A stretch of 64,000 bases of DNA from Eunapius fragilis (GCA_963681505.1 OY811980.1:8524955-8588954); one strand, 5' to 3'; counted from the first letter of the stretch, positions 12,432 to 23,419 are shown. A program made the numbers and translations. The notes: generated from the sequence alone by a model not told the origin.

Positions 12432-12442
12432 GAATTGCTGTG
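12432..12442 (-). repeat. Right terminal inverted repeat of the 11072-12442 element
   Basis: Reads GAATTGCTGTG on +, CACAGCAATTC on -, followed directly by TAG at 12443-12445 and the resumed minisatellite. Confidence 0.72.
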
Positions 12443-12820
12443 TAGTGGGATTGGTAGTGGTAGTGGTAGTGGGATTGGTAGTGGGATTGGTAGTGGCAGT
12501 GGTAAGGGCAGTTGGATTGGTAGTGGGATTGGTAATGGTAGTGGTAGTGGTAGTGGGATTGCTAGAGATAGTGATAGAGGAAGTGGGATTGGTAGTGGTA
12601 ATAGGAGTGGGATTGGTAGTGGGATTAGTAGTGGTAGTGGTAGAGGTAGTGGGATTGGTTGTGGTAGTGGTAGTGGTAGTGGGATTGGTAGTGGGATTGG
12701 TATTGAGATTGGTAGTAGTAGTGGTAGTGGTAGTGGGATTGGTAGTGGGAGTGGTAGTGGGATTGGTAGTGGTAGAGGTAGTGAGATTGGTATTGAGATT
12801 GGTAGTGGTAGTGGTAGTGG
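12443..12820 (-). repeat. Satellite E minisatellite, G-rich strand on + (segment 1)
   Basis: Mixture of the 12-mer GGGATTGGTAGT and the 6-mer GGTAGT, with scattered variants (GGTAAGGGC, AGAGATAGTG, GGTAATAGGAGTGG, TATTGAGATTGG). The same order of variants recurs at 14667-15022 with an offset of about 2202-2226, so this is a paralogous higher-order copy. Strand is given relative to the C-rich form CCACTACCAATC. Confidence 0.93.
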
Positions 12821-12938
12821 TTCAATCTGCAAAAATTCAGCACAATTCGGCGCGCTGCGACGGATGCCTGTACTTTCGCAGGAACAATCTGTAACAATTC
12901 GGGGCAATTCGGCGCACCGAGACCGATAGCTTAGTGGT
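12821..12938 (+). repeat. Short satellite C island (two units)
   Basis: Starts TTCAATCTGCAAAAATTCAG and ends at GACCGATAGCTTAGTGG before the minisatellite resumes. Paralogous to 15023-15137 at an offset of about 2202. Confidence 0.9.
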
Positions 12939-14241
12939 AGTGGGATTGGTAGTGGTAGTGGTAGTGGGATTGGTAGTGGGATTGGTAGTGGTAGTGGTAG
13001 TGGTTGTGGGATTGGTAGTGGATTGGTAGAGGGATTGGTAGTGGGATTGGTAGTTTTAGTGGTAGTGGGATTGGTAGTGGTAGTGGAAGAGGTAGTGGGA
13101 TTGGTAGTGGGATGGGTAGTGGTAGTGGTAGTGGTAGTGGGATTGGTAGTGGGATTGGTAGTGGTAATTGTAGTGGTAGTGGGATCGGTAGTGGGATTTG
13201 TACTGGTAGTGGTATTGGGATTGGTAGTGGTAGTGGTAGTGGGATTGGTAGTGGTAGTGGTAGTGGGATTGTTAGTGGGATTTGTAGTGGGATTGGTTGT
13301 GGTAGTGGGATTGGTAGTGGGATTGGTAGTGGGATTGGTAGTGGGATTGGTAGTGGGATTGGTAGTGGTAGTGGTTGAGGTAGTGGGATTGGTAGTGGGA
13401 TTGGTAGTGGGATTGGTAGTGGTAGTGGGATTGGTAGTGGGATTGGTAGTGGGATTGGTAGTGGGATTGGTAGCGGTAGTGGTAGTGGTAGTGGGATTGT
13501 TAGTGGGATTGGTAGTGGGATTGGTAGTGGGATTGGTAGTGGTAGTGGTAGTGGTAGTGGGATTGTTAGTGGGATTGGTAGTGGGATTGGTAGTGGAAAT
13601 TGTAGTGGTCGTGGGATTAGTAGTGGGATTGGTAGTGGTAGTGGGATTGGTAGTGGGATTGGTAGTGGGATTGGTAGTGGGATTGGTAGTGGTAGTGGGA
13701 TTGGTAGTGGTAGTGGTAGAGGTAGTGGGATTGGTAGTGGGATTGGTAGTGGTAGTTGTAGTGGTAGTGGGATTGGTAGTGGGATTGGTAGTGGGATCGG
13801 TAGTGGGATTGGTAGTGGTAATTGTAGTGGTAGTGGGATCGGTAGTGGGATTTGTAGTGGTAGTGGTAGTGGGATTGGTAGTGGTAGTGGTAGTGGGATT
13901 GTTAGTGGGATTGGTAGTGGGGTTGGTAGTGGAAATTGTAGTGGTCGTGGGATTGGTAGGGGACTTGGTAGTGGTAGTGGTAGATCGATTGCTAGTGGTA
14001 GTGGTAGTGGGATTGGTAGTGGGATTGGTAGTGGTAGCGGTAATGGGATTGGTAGTGGGATTGGTAGTGGTAATTATAGTGGTAGTGGGATAAGTAGTGG
14101 GATTGGTATTGGTAGTGGTAGTGGGATTGGAAGTGGTAGTGGTAGTGGGATTTGCCGCGGTATTGGTAGTGGAATTGGTTGTGGGTTTGTTTGTGGTAGT
14201 GGTAGTGGTAGTGGGATTGGTAGTGGTATTTGAAGTGGGAT
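12939..14241 (-). repeat. Satellite E minisatellite, G-rich strand on + (segment 2)
   Basis: GGGATTGGTAGT 12-mers with GGTAGT 6-mers, and a recurring off-consensus module GGAAATTGTAGTGG or GGTAATTGTAGTGG that marks larger internal repeats. Ends GGTATTTGAAGTGGGATT before satellite C returns. Long open frames of Gly-Leu-Val-Val or Gly-Ser-Gly-Ile type follow from the unit. Confidence 0.93.
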
Positions 14242-14666
14242 TGCGGGATCTGTCTGTAACAATTCAGCGCAATTCGGCGCGCTGCGACGGATTGGTGCAC
14301 TTTTGCGGGATTTATCTGTAACAATTTGGCGCAATTTGGCGCGCTGCGACGGATTGCAGCACTTTCTCGGAACCAATCTGTAACAATTCGGCGCGCTACA
14401 ACGGATTGCTGCACTATCGCTGGATCAATCTGCAACAATTCGGGGCAATTCGGCGCGCTGAGACCGATTGCTTCACTATGGCGGGATTAATCTGCAACAA
14501 TTAGGCGCAATTCGGCACGCTGAGACAGATTGCTGCACTTTTGCGGGATCAATCTGCAATATGTTACTTGGCACAATTCGGTGCGCTGCGACCGATTGAT
14601 GCACTTTCGCAGGATCAATCTGTAACAATTCGGGGCAATTCGGCGCGCCGAGACCGATTGCTTAGT
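14242..14666 (+). repeat. Satellite C block 2
   Basis: About seven units, closely parallel to 10640-11071, including the unusual CAATATGTTA variant near 14560. Its right end CGAGACCGATTGCTTAGTGG continues straight into GGGATTGG minisatellite and is the empty-site paralogue that dates the 11072 element as a later insertion. Confidence 0.92.
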
Positions 14667-15022
14667 GGTAGTGGGATTGGTAGTGGGATTGGTAGTGGTA
14701 GTGGTAAGGGCAGTGGGATTGGTAGTGGGATTGGTAATGGTAGTGGTAGTGGTAGTGGGATTGTTAGAGATAGTGGTAGAGGTAGTGGGATTGGTAGTGG
14801 TAATAGGAGTGGGATTGGTAGTGGGATTAGTAGTGGTAGTGGTAGAGGTAGTGGGATTGGTTGTGGTAGTGGTAGTGGGAGTGGGATTGGTAGTGGCATT
14901 GGTATTGAGATTGGTAGTACTAGTGGTAGTGGTAGTGAGATTGGTAGTGGGAGTGGAAGTGGGATTGGTAGTGGTAGAGGTAGTGAGATTGGTATTGAGA
15001 TTGGTAGTGGTAGTGGTAGTGG
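14667..15022 (-). repeat. Satellite E minisatellite, G-rich strand on + (segment 3)
   Basis: Paralogue of 12443-12820 with the same ordered variants and several point changes. Confidence 0.92.
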
Positions 15023-15137
15023 TTCAATCTGCAAAAATTCAACACAATTCGGCGCGCTGCGATGGATGCCTGTACGTTCGCAGGATCAATCTGTAACAAT
15101 TCGGGGCAATTCGGCGCACCGAGACCGATTGCTTAAT
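15023..15137 (+). repeat. Short satellite C island (two units)
   Basis: Paralogue of 12821-12938; same boundaries on both sides. Confidence 0.9.
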
Positions 15138-16489
15138 GGTAGTGGGATTGGTAGTGGTAGTGGTAGTGGGATTGGTAGTGGGATTGGTAGTGGTAGTGGT
15201 AGTGGTAGTGGGATTGGTAGTGGGATTTGTAGTGGGATTGGTAGTGGTAGTGGGATTGGTAGTGGGATTGGTAGTGGGATTGGTAGTGGGATTGGTAGTG
15301 GGATTGGTAGTGGGATTGGTAGTGGTAGTGGTAGTGGGATTGATTGGTGGTGGGATTGGTAGTGGGATTGGTAGTGGAAATTGTAGTGGTAGTGGGATTG
15401 GTAGGGGAAATGGTAGTGGTAGTGGTAGTGGGATTGGTAGTGGCAGTGGTAGTGGGATTGGTAGTGGGATTGGTAGTGGTAGTGGTAGTGGTAGTGGGAT
15501 TGGTAGTGGGATTGGTAGTGGGATTGGTAGTGGTAGCGGTAGTGGGATTGGTAGTGGTAGTGGAAGAGGTAGTGGGATTGGTTGTGGGATTGTTAGTGGT
15601 AGTGGTAGTGGTAGTGGGATTGGTAGTGGGATTGGTAGTGGGATTGGTAGTGGTAATTGTAGTGGTAGTGGGATCGGTAGTGGGATTTGTAGTGGTAGTG
15701 GTATTGGGATTGGTAGTGGTGGTGGTAGTGGGATTGGTAGTGGTAGTGGTAGTGGTAGTGGGATTGTTAGTGGGATTGGTAGTTGTAGTGGGATTGGTAG
15801 TGGGATTGGTAGTGCGATTGGTAGTGGGATTGGTAGTGGTAGTGGTAGTGGGATTGGTAGTGGTAGTGGTAGAGGTAGTGGGATTGGTAGTGGGATTGGT
15901 AGTGGGATTGGTAGTGGTAGTGGGATTGGTAGTGGGATTGGTAGTGGGATTGGAAGTGGGATAGGTAGTGGGATTGGTAGTGGTAGTGGTAGTGGTAGTG
16001 GGATTGTTAGTGGGATTGGTAGTGGGATTGGTAGTGGGATTGGTAGTGGGATTGGTAGTGGTAGTGGTAGTGGTAGTGGTAGTGGGATTGTTAGTGGGAT
16101 TGGTAGTGAGTTTGGTAGTCGAAATTGTAGTGGTCGTGGGATTGGTAGTGGGATTGGTAGTGGTAGTGGTAGAGGTGGTGGGATTGGTAGTGGGATTGGT
16201 AGTGGTAGTTGTAGTGGTAGTGGGATTGGTAGTGGGATTGGTAGTTGGATCGGTAGTGTGATTGGTAGTGGTAATTGTAGAGGTAGTGGGATTGGTAGTG
16301 GGATTTGTAGTGGTAGTGGTAGTGGGATTGGTAGTGGTAGTGGTAGTGGGATTGTTAGTGGGATTGGTAGTGGGATTGGTAGTGGAAATTGTAGTGGTCG
16401 TGGGATTGGTATGGGACTTGGTAGTGGTAGTGGTAGTGGGATTGCTAGTGGTAGTGGTAGTGGGATTGGTAGTGGTAATTGAAGTGGGA
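15138..16489 (-). repeat. Satellite E minisatellite, G-rich strand on + (segment 4)
   Basis: Same family as segment 2, with the GGAAATTGTAGTGG module recurring several times. Ends GGTAATTGAAGTGGGATT at the satellite C join, like segment 2. Confidence 0.93.
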
Positions 16490-16815
16490 TTGCGAGATCA
16501 ATCTGTAACAATTCAGCGCAATTCGGCGCGTTGCGACGGATTGGTGCACTTTTGCGGGATCTATCTAACAATTTGGCGCGCTGCGACGGATTGCAGCACT
16601 TTCGCGGAACCAATCTGTAACAATTCGGCGCGCTACAACGGATTGCTACACTATCGCAGGATCAATCTGCAACAATTCGGGGCAATTCGACGCGCTGAGA
16701 CCGATTGCTTCACTATGGCCGGATCAATCTGCAACAATTAGGTGCAATTCGGCGTGCTGCGAAGGATTCCTGCACTTTCGCAGGATCAATCTGTAACAAT
16801 TCGGGGCAATTCGGG
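16490..16815 (+). repeat. Satellite C block 3
   Basis: Five to six units similar to blocks 1 and 2. It stops inside a GGGGCAATTCGG module at about 16815, where satellite D starts at once with ACAAGTATTTC. Confidence 0.92.
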
Positions 16816-17463
16816 ACAAGTATTTCATTATGCAAGTATGTCACTATGACTCCTGCAGAATGCAAGTATGTCACTATGCATGACTCCTGTAGGAGTCAAG
16901 AATTTACATGATTGTCTCCTGCGGGAGTCAAGTATTTCAATGTATGACTCCTGCGGGAGTCAAGTATTTCAAAGCATAACTCCCGCAGGAGTCAAGTATG
17001 TCACAATGCAACACTCCTGCAGGAGTCAAGTATTTCAATGTATGACTCCTGCAGGAGTCAAGGATGTCAATATGTATGACTTCTGCTGGAGTCAAGTATG
17101 TCACAATGCAACACTCCTGCAGGAGTCAAGTATTTCAATGTATGACTCCTGCAGGAGTCAAGGATGTCAATATGTATGACTTCTGCTGGAGTCAAGTATC
17201 TCCATGCATGACTCCTACAGGAGTGAAAAATCTCCATGTATGACTCCTGCAGGAGTCAAGTATGTCAGTATGTTTGACTCCAGCAGGAGTCAAGTATGTC
17301 ACTATGAATGACTCCTGCAGGAGTCAAGTATTTCAATGTATGACTCCTGCAGGAGTCAAATATTTCAATGAAGGACTCCTGCAGGAATAAAGTATGTCAT
17401 TATGTATAACTCCTCCAGGAGACATGCATCTCCATGCATTACTCCTGCAGGAGTCAAGTATCT

Positions 17464-17483
17464 GAACCTGCGTCAGCAGGTTC
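17464..17483. repeat. Small hairpin inside satellite D, copy 1
   Basis: GAACCTGCGTCAGCAGGTTC has 8-bp arms around GTCA. It begins a roughly 60-bp stretch, containing ATTTTTTCAACAAT, that does not resemble the satellite unit. Confidence 0.8.
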
Positions 17484-20400
17484 AATATAGGATTGATTGA
17501 GGAGTCATGAATGTCATTTTTTCAACAATTATGACTCCTTCAGGAGTCAAGTATTTCAATGTATGACTCCTGCAGGAGTCAAGTATTTCAATATGTATGA
17601 CTCCTGCAGGAGTCAAGTATGTCAGTATGTATGACTCCTGCAGGAGTCAACTATATATATGCATGACTCCTGCAGGAGTCAAGTATGTCAATATCTCTGA
17701 CTCCTTCAGAAGTCAAGTATTTCAATGTATGACTCCTGCAGGAGTCAAGTATTTCAATATGTATGACTCCTGCAGGAGTCAAGTATGTCAGTATGTATGA
17801 CTCATGCAGGAGTCAACTATATATATGCGTGACTCCTGCAGGAGTCAAGTACGTCAGTATGCAAGACTCCTGCAGCAGTCAAGAATGTTAATGTATGATT
17901 CCTGCAGGAGTCAAGTATCTCCAAGCATGACTTCTGCAGGAGTCAAGTATTTCAGTATGTATGATACCTGCAGGAGTCAAGTATGTCACTCAAGTATTTC
18001 AATGTACGAGTCCTGCAGGAGTCAATTATTTTAATGATGACTCCTGCAGGAGTCATGTATGTCAATATGTCTGACTCCTGCAGGAGTCAAGTATTTCAAT
18101 GTATGACTCCTGCAGGAGTCAAGTATTTCGATATGTATGACTCCTGTAGGAGTCAAGTATCTCCATGCATGACTCCTGCAGGAGTCAAGTATGTCAGTAT
18201 GCATGACTCCAGCACGAGTCAAGTATCTCAATGTATGACTCCTGCAGGATGCAAGTATGTCATTATGCAAGTATGTCACTATGACTCCTGCAAGATGCAA
18301 GTATGTCACTATGCATGACTCCTGTAGGAGTCAAGAATTTAAATGATTGACTCCTGCGGGAGTCAAGTATTTCAATGTATGACTCCTGCGGGAGTCAAGT
18401 ATTTCAAAGCATAACTCCCGCAGGAGTCAAGTATGTCAATATGTAGGACTCCTGCAGGAGTCAAGTATCTCAATGTATGACTCCTGCAAGTGTCAAGTAT
18501 GTCACAATGCAACTCTCCTGCATGAGTCAAGTATTTCAATGTATGACTCCTGCAGGAGTCAAGGAGGTCAATATGTATGACTTCTGCTGGAGTCAAGTAT
18601 CTCCATGCATGACTCCTATAGGAGTGAAAAATCTCCATGCATGACTCCTGCAGGAGTCAAGTATGTCAGTATGTTTGACTCCAGAAGGAGTCAAGTATGT
18701 CACTATGAATGACTCCTGCAGGAGTCAAGTATTTCAATGTATGACTCCTGCTGGAGTGAAGTGTTTCAATGTATGACTCCTGAAGGAGTCAAGTATGTCA
18801 GTATCATTGACTACTACAGGAGCCATATGTCAATATGTATGACTCATGCAGGAGTGAGCAATCTCCATGCATGACTCCTGCAGGAGTATGAGTCCTGCAG
18901 GAGTCAAGTATGTCAATATGTATGACTCCTGTAGGAGTCAACTTTTCATTTGCATGACTCCTGCAGGAGTCAAGTATGTCAGTTTGTATGACTGCTGCAG
19001 GAGTCAAATATGTTACAATGAATGACTCCAGCAGGAGTCAAGTATTTCAATGTATGACTCCTACAAGAGTCAAGTTTGTCAGAATGCATGACTCCGGCAG
19101 GAGTCAAATATATATTTGAATGACTCCTGCAGGAGTATAGTATGTCAATATGTATGACTCCTCCAGGAGTCATTTACCTCCATGCATGACTCCTGCAGGA
19201 GTCAAGTATGTCAGTATGCAAGACTCCTGCAGGAGTCAAGTATCTCAATGTATGACTCCGGCTGGAGTCAAGTATCTCCATGCATGACTCCTGCTGGAGT
19301 CAAGTATGTCAGTATGTATGACTCCTGCAGGAGTCAAGTATGTCTCTCAAGTATTTCAATTATGACTCTTGCAGGAGTCAAGTATGTCAATATGTCTGAC
19401 TCCTGCAGGAGTCAAGTATTTCAATGTATGACTCCTGCAGTAGTCAAGTATTTCAATATGTATGCTGCAGGAGTAAAGTATGTCAGTATGCATGACTCCT
19501 GCAGGAGTCAACTATATATTTGCATGATTCCTGCAGGAGTCAAGTATGTCAGTATGCAAGACTCCTGCAGAAGTCAAGTATCTCAATGTATGACTCCTGC
19601 AGGAGTCAAGTATCTCCAAGCATGACTCCTGCAGGAGTCAAGTATGTCATTATGTCTGACTCCTGCAAGAGTCAAGTATTTCAATGTATGACTCTTGCAG
19701 GAGTCAAGTATGTCAGTATCAATGACTACTACAGGAGCCATATGTCAATATGTATGATTCCTGCAGGAGTGAGCAATCTCCATGTATGACTCCTGCAGGA
19801 GTAAAAAATGTCACCATGAATGACTCCTGCAGGAGTCAAGTATGTCAGATTGGATGACTTGTGCAGGAGTCTAATATGTCAAAATGAATGACTCCTGCAG
19901 GAGTCAAGTATTTCAATGTATGACTCCTACAAGAGTCAAGTTTGTCAGTATGCATGACTCCAGCAGGAGTCAAATATTTCAATGAATGACTCCTGCAGGA
20001 GTAAAGTATGTCAATATGTATGACTCCTCCAGTAGTCAATTATCTCCATGCATGACTCCTGCAGGAGTCAAGTATGTCAGTATGGAATACTCCTGCAGGA
20101 GTCAAGTATCTCAATGTATGACTCCTGCAGGAGTCAAGTGTCTCCATGCATGACTCCTGAAGGAGTCAAGAATGTCAGTATGTATGACTCCTGCAGGAGT
20201 CAAGTATCTCCATGCATGACTCCTGCAGGAGTCAAGTAGGTCAGTATGAATGACTCCTGCTGGAGTCATATGTCAATTTGTATGACTCCTGCAGGAGTCA
20301 GCAATTTCCATGTATGACTCCTGCAGGAGTCAAGTATGTCAAAATGTATGAGTCCTGCAGGAGTCAAGTATGTCAATATGTATGACTCCTGTAGGTGTCA

Positions 20401-21807
20401 ACTATATATTTGCATGACTCCTGCAGGAGTCAAGTAAGTCAGTTTGTATGACTGCTGCAAGAGTCAAATATGTTACAATGAATGACTCCTGCAGGAGTCA
20501 AGTATGTCAGTATGCAAGACTCCTGCAGGAGTCAAGTATCTCAATGTATGACTCCTGCAGGAGTCAAGTATCTCCAAGCATGACTCCTGCAGGAGTCAAG
20601 TATGTCAATATGTCTGATTCCTGCAGAGGTCAAGTATTTCAATGTATGACTCCTGCAGGAGTCAAGTATATCAATATGTATGACTCCTGCAGGAGTCAAG
20701 TATCTCCATGTATGACTCCTGAAGGAGACAAGTTTGTCAGTATCAATGACTACTACAGGAGCCATATGTCAATATGTATGACTCCTGCAGGAGTGAGCAA
20801 TCTCCATGTATGACTCCTGCAGGAGTATAATATGTCACTATGAATGACTCCTGCAGGAGTCACGTATTTCAATATATGACTCCTGCAGGAGTGAAGTATT
20901 TCATTGAATGACGCCTGCAGGAGTCAAGAATGTCAATATATATGACTCTTGCAGGAGTCAAGGATCTCCATACATGAAACCTGCAGGAGTCTAGTATGTC
21001 AGTATCAATGACTCCTGCAGGAGTCAAGTATTTCAATGTATGACTCAAGTATTTCAATGTATGACTCCTGCAGGAGTCAAATATATCATTATGTATGACT
21101 ATTGCAGGAGTCAACTCTATACTTAGATGTCAATATGTATGACTTCTGCAGGAGTCAAGTATCTCCATGCATGACTCCTACAGGAGTGAAAAATCTCCAT
21201 GTATGACTCCTGCAGGAGTCAAATATGTCACTATGAATGACTCCTGCAGGAGTGAAGTATTTCAATGAATGACTCCTGCAGGAGTGAAGTATTTCAATGA
21301 ATGACTCCTGCCGGAGTGAAGTATTTCAATGAATGACTCCTGCAGTAGTCAAAAATGACAATATGTATGACTCTTGAAGAAGTCAAGGGTCTCCTTGCAT
21401 GACACCTGCAGGAGTCAAGTATGTCAGTATCAATGACTCCTGCAGGAGTCAAGTATTTCAATGTATGACTCAAGTATTTCAATGTATGACTCCTGCAGGA
21501 GTCAAGGATGTCAATATGTATGACTTCTGCTGGAGTCAAGTATCTCCATGCATGACTCCTACAGGAGTGAAAAATCTCCATGTATGACTCCTGCAGGAGT
21601 CAAGTATGTCAGTATGTTAGACTCCAGCAGGAGTCAAGTATGTCATTATGAATGACTCCTGCAGGAGTCAAGTATTTCAATGTATGACTCCTGCAGGAGT
21701 CAAATATTTCAATGAAGGACTCCTGCAGGAATAAAGTATGTCATTATGTATAACTCCTCCAGGAGTCATGCATCTCCATGCATTACTCCTGCAGGAGTCA
21801 AGTATGT

Positions 21808-21827
21808 GAACCTGCGTCAGCAGGTTT
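21808..21827. repeat. Small hairpin inside satellite D, copy 2
   Basis: Same foldback as at 17464, with one change in the right arm (GCAGGTTT). It lies 4344 bp downstream as part of a larger duplication. Confidence 0.8.
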
Positions 21828-22001
21828 AATATAGGATTGATTGAGGAGTCATGAATGTCATTTTTTCAACAATGATGACTCCTTCAGGAGTCAAGTATTT
21901 CAATGTATGACTCCTGCAGGAGTCAAGTATTTCAATATGTATGACTCCTGCAGGAGTCAAGTATGTCAGTATGTATGACTCCTGCAGGAGTCAACTATAT
22001 A

Positions 22002-22013
22002 TTGTCTATTTGC
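22002..22013 (+). repeat. Left terminal inverted repeat of the 22002-23419 element
   Basis: TTGTCTATTTGC; further in, TGTGCACACGCGTGCAT resembles the inverted right subterminal region TGTGCACAGGTGTGCAT. Confidence 0.82.
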
Positions 22014-22769
22014 TTCGGAAAGTGTGCACACGCGTGCATGCTTTACCTTATTTACAATTCGAATCATTATTACCCCACATTAAACTCAGTGGCTGTAAAA
22101 TTGATGTATATTATTCCCCAGTGATGCACTGATGTGTAGTAGAATTCTGGTCCTGAAATATACTGCTTAATCTATGATAATGGAGCAGCTTCAGTTACTG
22201 CTTTATTACAAAAATTTTGTCACTAAAAGGCACATGTCAAAGTTAGTGGACTGCAAATGAAAGTGGGTAGTAAGTTCATACATAAGTTTTACTATTCCAA
22301 TGCAATGTAAGGAAATTCCATGTATTTCACTAGCAGTGTCTCGGGCCTGGCTTTTTAAATTGTGTACAGGTGTGCACACTGTAAAATGCACCACACCCAT
22401 AATGCATTTTGTGTACTTGAAATATGTTCCTGATAGAGGACAGTACGTTCTATTACTTGTATATGAAATCAATTTAATCAGTTCTTTTTTATTTTTTCTG
22501 TTGAGTTTGAAAATACAGTGCGTACACTTGTGCACACTTTAATACTGCACATGGCAGCATGGTTACAGACCTTAATTGTTACTATTTGCTCAAGCATTGA
22601 ATGGCATAACATGTACATAAGATAGCCCTTGAAGATGCAGTATTCCACCATTGAAACACTGAATGAGCTAGCTGGCCTTTCGTTGTCATCAAACAGCAAA
22701 TACTTACCCACATACACATGTACAAGACAGAAAGAACTGCTTGCTCTGTCCTCTCAATGGCTCTTATAT

Positions 22770-23010
22770 ATGGCCTGCCATGTTCTATAGCTTGTATACC
22801 TGTTTGCAGTCCCTGGCTGACTGCCCTGCCACGTTCTACAGCTTGTGAACCAATGTGCACTACACTACTTTATGCCCTGCCAAGTCCTCTAGTATTTTAA
22901 TCTGCTTGCAGTCCCCACAGCTTGTGAACCTGTTTGCAGTTCCTTTAACTGACTGCCCTGCCACGTCCTAGAGTTTTTAAAAATCTGTTTGCAGCCCCTA
23001 GCTGACTGTC
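22770..23010 (+). repeat. Degenerate internal repeats of the 22002-23419 element
   Basis: The modules CCCTGCCACGTTCTA, CAGCTTGTGAACC, TGTTTGCAGTCCC and GCTGACTG recur irregularly. CCTGCC cores lie near 22774, 22825, 22876 and 22957. The spacing is uneven (about 50 and 81 bp), so this is an old, decayed tandem repeat. Confidence 0.7.
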
Positions 23011-23353
23011 GCCCCGCGTTCGTGAGTCAGAGCTGCGTTGTTAGCACCAACAGTGGGCTAATTGATTTCGTTAACACGCCATTTGGTAACCAAGCGCAAG
23101 TGGACACTGGGCGGGTCCTAAGAACTCTGGCCTCTCTCGTTGAACTACAGACTCACAGTACCTCCATATTTGTTTTTAAATGTCACGTGCGTACGAATTT
23201 TTGATTGCTTTTCTGGCCAAAAAAACTATGAGTTTTAAGTGCAGTTTTTTATGTTCTATATTTCCCCACATTCTGCAAAGACCCATCTTTAAAATGATGT
23301 AAAATCTGCTACAGGAATCCAGCAACTGTTAAAGATATGAAGGTGTAAATAAA

Positions 23354-23403
23354 GTGTGCACACCTGTACACACTGTACGTACAGTATGCACACCTGTGCA
23401 CAC
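23354..23403. repeat. 50-bp imperfect palindrome near the right end of the 22002-23419 element
   Basis: Centred on the perfect 14-bp palindrome ACTGTACGTACAGT (23372-23385), with outer arms GTGTGCACA and TGTGCACAC. Only 4 bp separate it from the terminal repeat. Confidence 0.85.
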
Positions 23404-23407
23404 GGGC

Positions 23408-23419
23408 GCAAATAGACAA
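23408..23419 (-). repeat. Right terminal inverted repeat of the 22002-23419 element
   Basis: GCAAATAGACAA on +, the exact complement of the left end, followed by TA and resumed satellite D. Confidence 0.82.

Larger units (their letters stand above)
11072..12442. mobile_element. 1371-bp non-autonomous DNA transposon candidate, CACTA/CMC-like termini
   Basis: A single-copy segment sits inside the satellite C to minisatellite transition. Its ends are inverted: CACAGCGATTC at 11072-11082 against the complement CACAGCAATTC of 12432-12442 (10 of 11 match). It is flanked by TAG at 11069-11071 and 12443-12445. The uninterrupted paralogue at 14661-14680 reads CTTAGTGGTAGTGGGATTGG with one TAG, and the offset between paralogues changes from 3600 to 2226 across the segment, a net insertion of 1374 bp, which is element plus 3 bp. 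ACGT cores cluster near the ends (11111, 11134, 11146, 11163, 11242, 11265; 12051, 12082, 12097, 12140, 12370, 12399), with only two in the middle. 5'-CAC ends, a 3-bp target duplication and short subterminal motifs are known traits of the CACTA (EnSpm/CMC) group; the superfamily assignment is inference. No transposase frame is visible; the longest open frames are under 175 codons and unrecognised. Confidence 0.75.
16816..22001. repeat. Satellite D: 30-34-bp units each carrying an 18-bp perfect palindrome (left part)
   Basis: About 160 units. The core TGACTCCTGCAGGAGTCA is its own reverse complement and includes a PstI-type CTGCAG. Cores are joined by AAGTATGTCAATATGTA, AAGTATTTCAATGTA or AAGTATCTCCATGCA-type linkers. 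Because the core is symmetric, similar open frames appear on both strands (CMTPAGVKYV on +, YLTPAGVIHID on -); none is a gene. Internal duplications are visible at an offset of 1435 bp (16971 and 18406) and 4344 bp (17464 and 21808). Confidence 0.95.
22002..23419. mobile_element. 1418-bp non-autonomous DNA transposon candidate with TA target duplication
   Basis: The segment splits a satellite D unit. Its ends are a perfect inverted pair: TTGTCTATTTGC at 22002-22013 and GCAAATAGACAA at 23408-23419; with AT-rich flank the match is 17 bp (21997-22013, 23408-23424). The empty paralogue at 17647-17670 reads CAACTATATATATGCATG. The left flank matches it at offset 4344 and the right flank at 5764, so the net insertion is 1420 bp, element plus a 2-bp TA duplication. 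A 1416-bp element with a 4-bp ATAT duplication fits equally well. GTGCAC motifs lie at 22024, 22372, 22530, 22855, 23356 and 23396. No transposase is visible; the longest open frame is 109 codons on - (22206-22535), unrecognised. A TA duplication fits Tc1/mariner-type and some other superfamilies, but the ends are not diagnostic. Confidence 0.82.

Noticed and set aside
12443..16489. Telomere-like repeat
   Set aside because: GGGATTGGTAGT is G-rich, but the 12/6-bp mixed unit is not TTAGGG, TTTAGGG or another telomeric motif, and the array is internal.
22206..22535. 109-codon minus-strand frame in the 22002 element as a transposase remnant
   Set aside because: No DDE/D signature or DNA-binding motif is visible, and an overlapping plus-strand frame of 80 codons exists.
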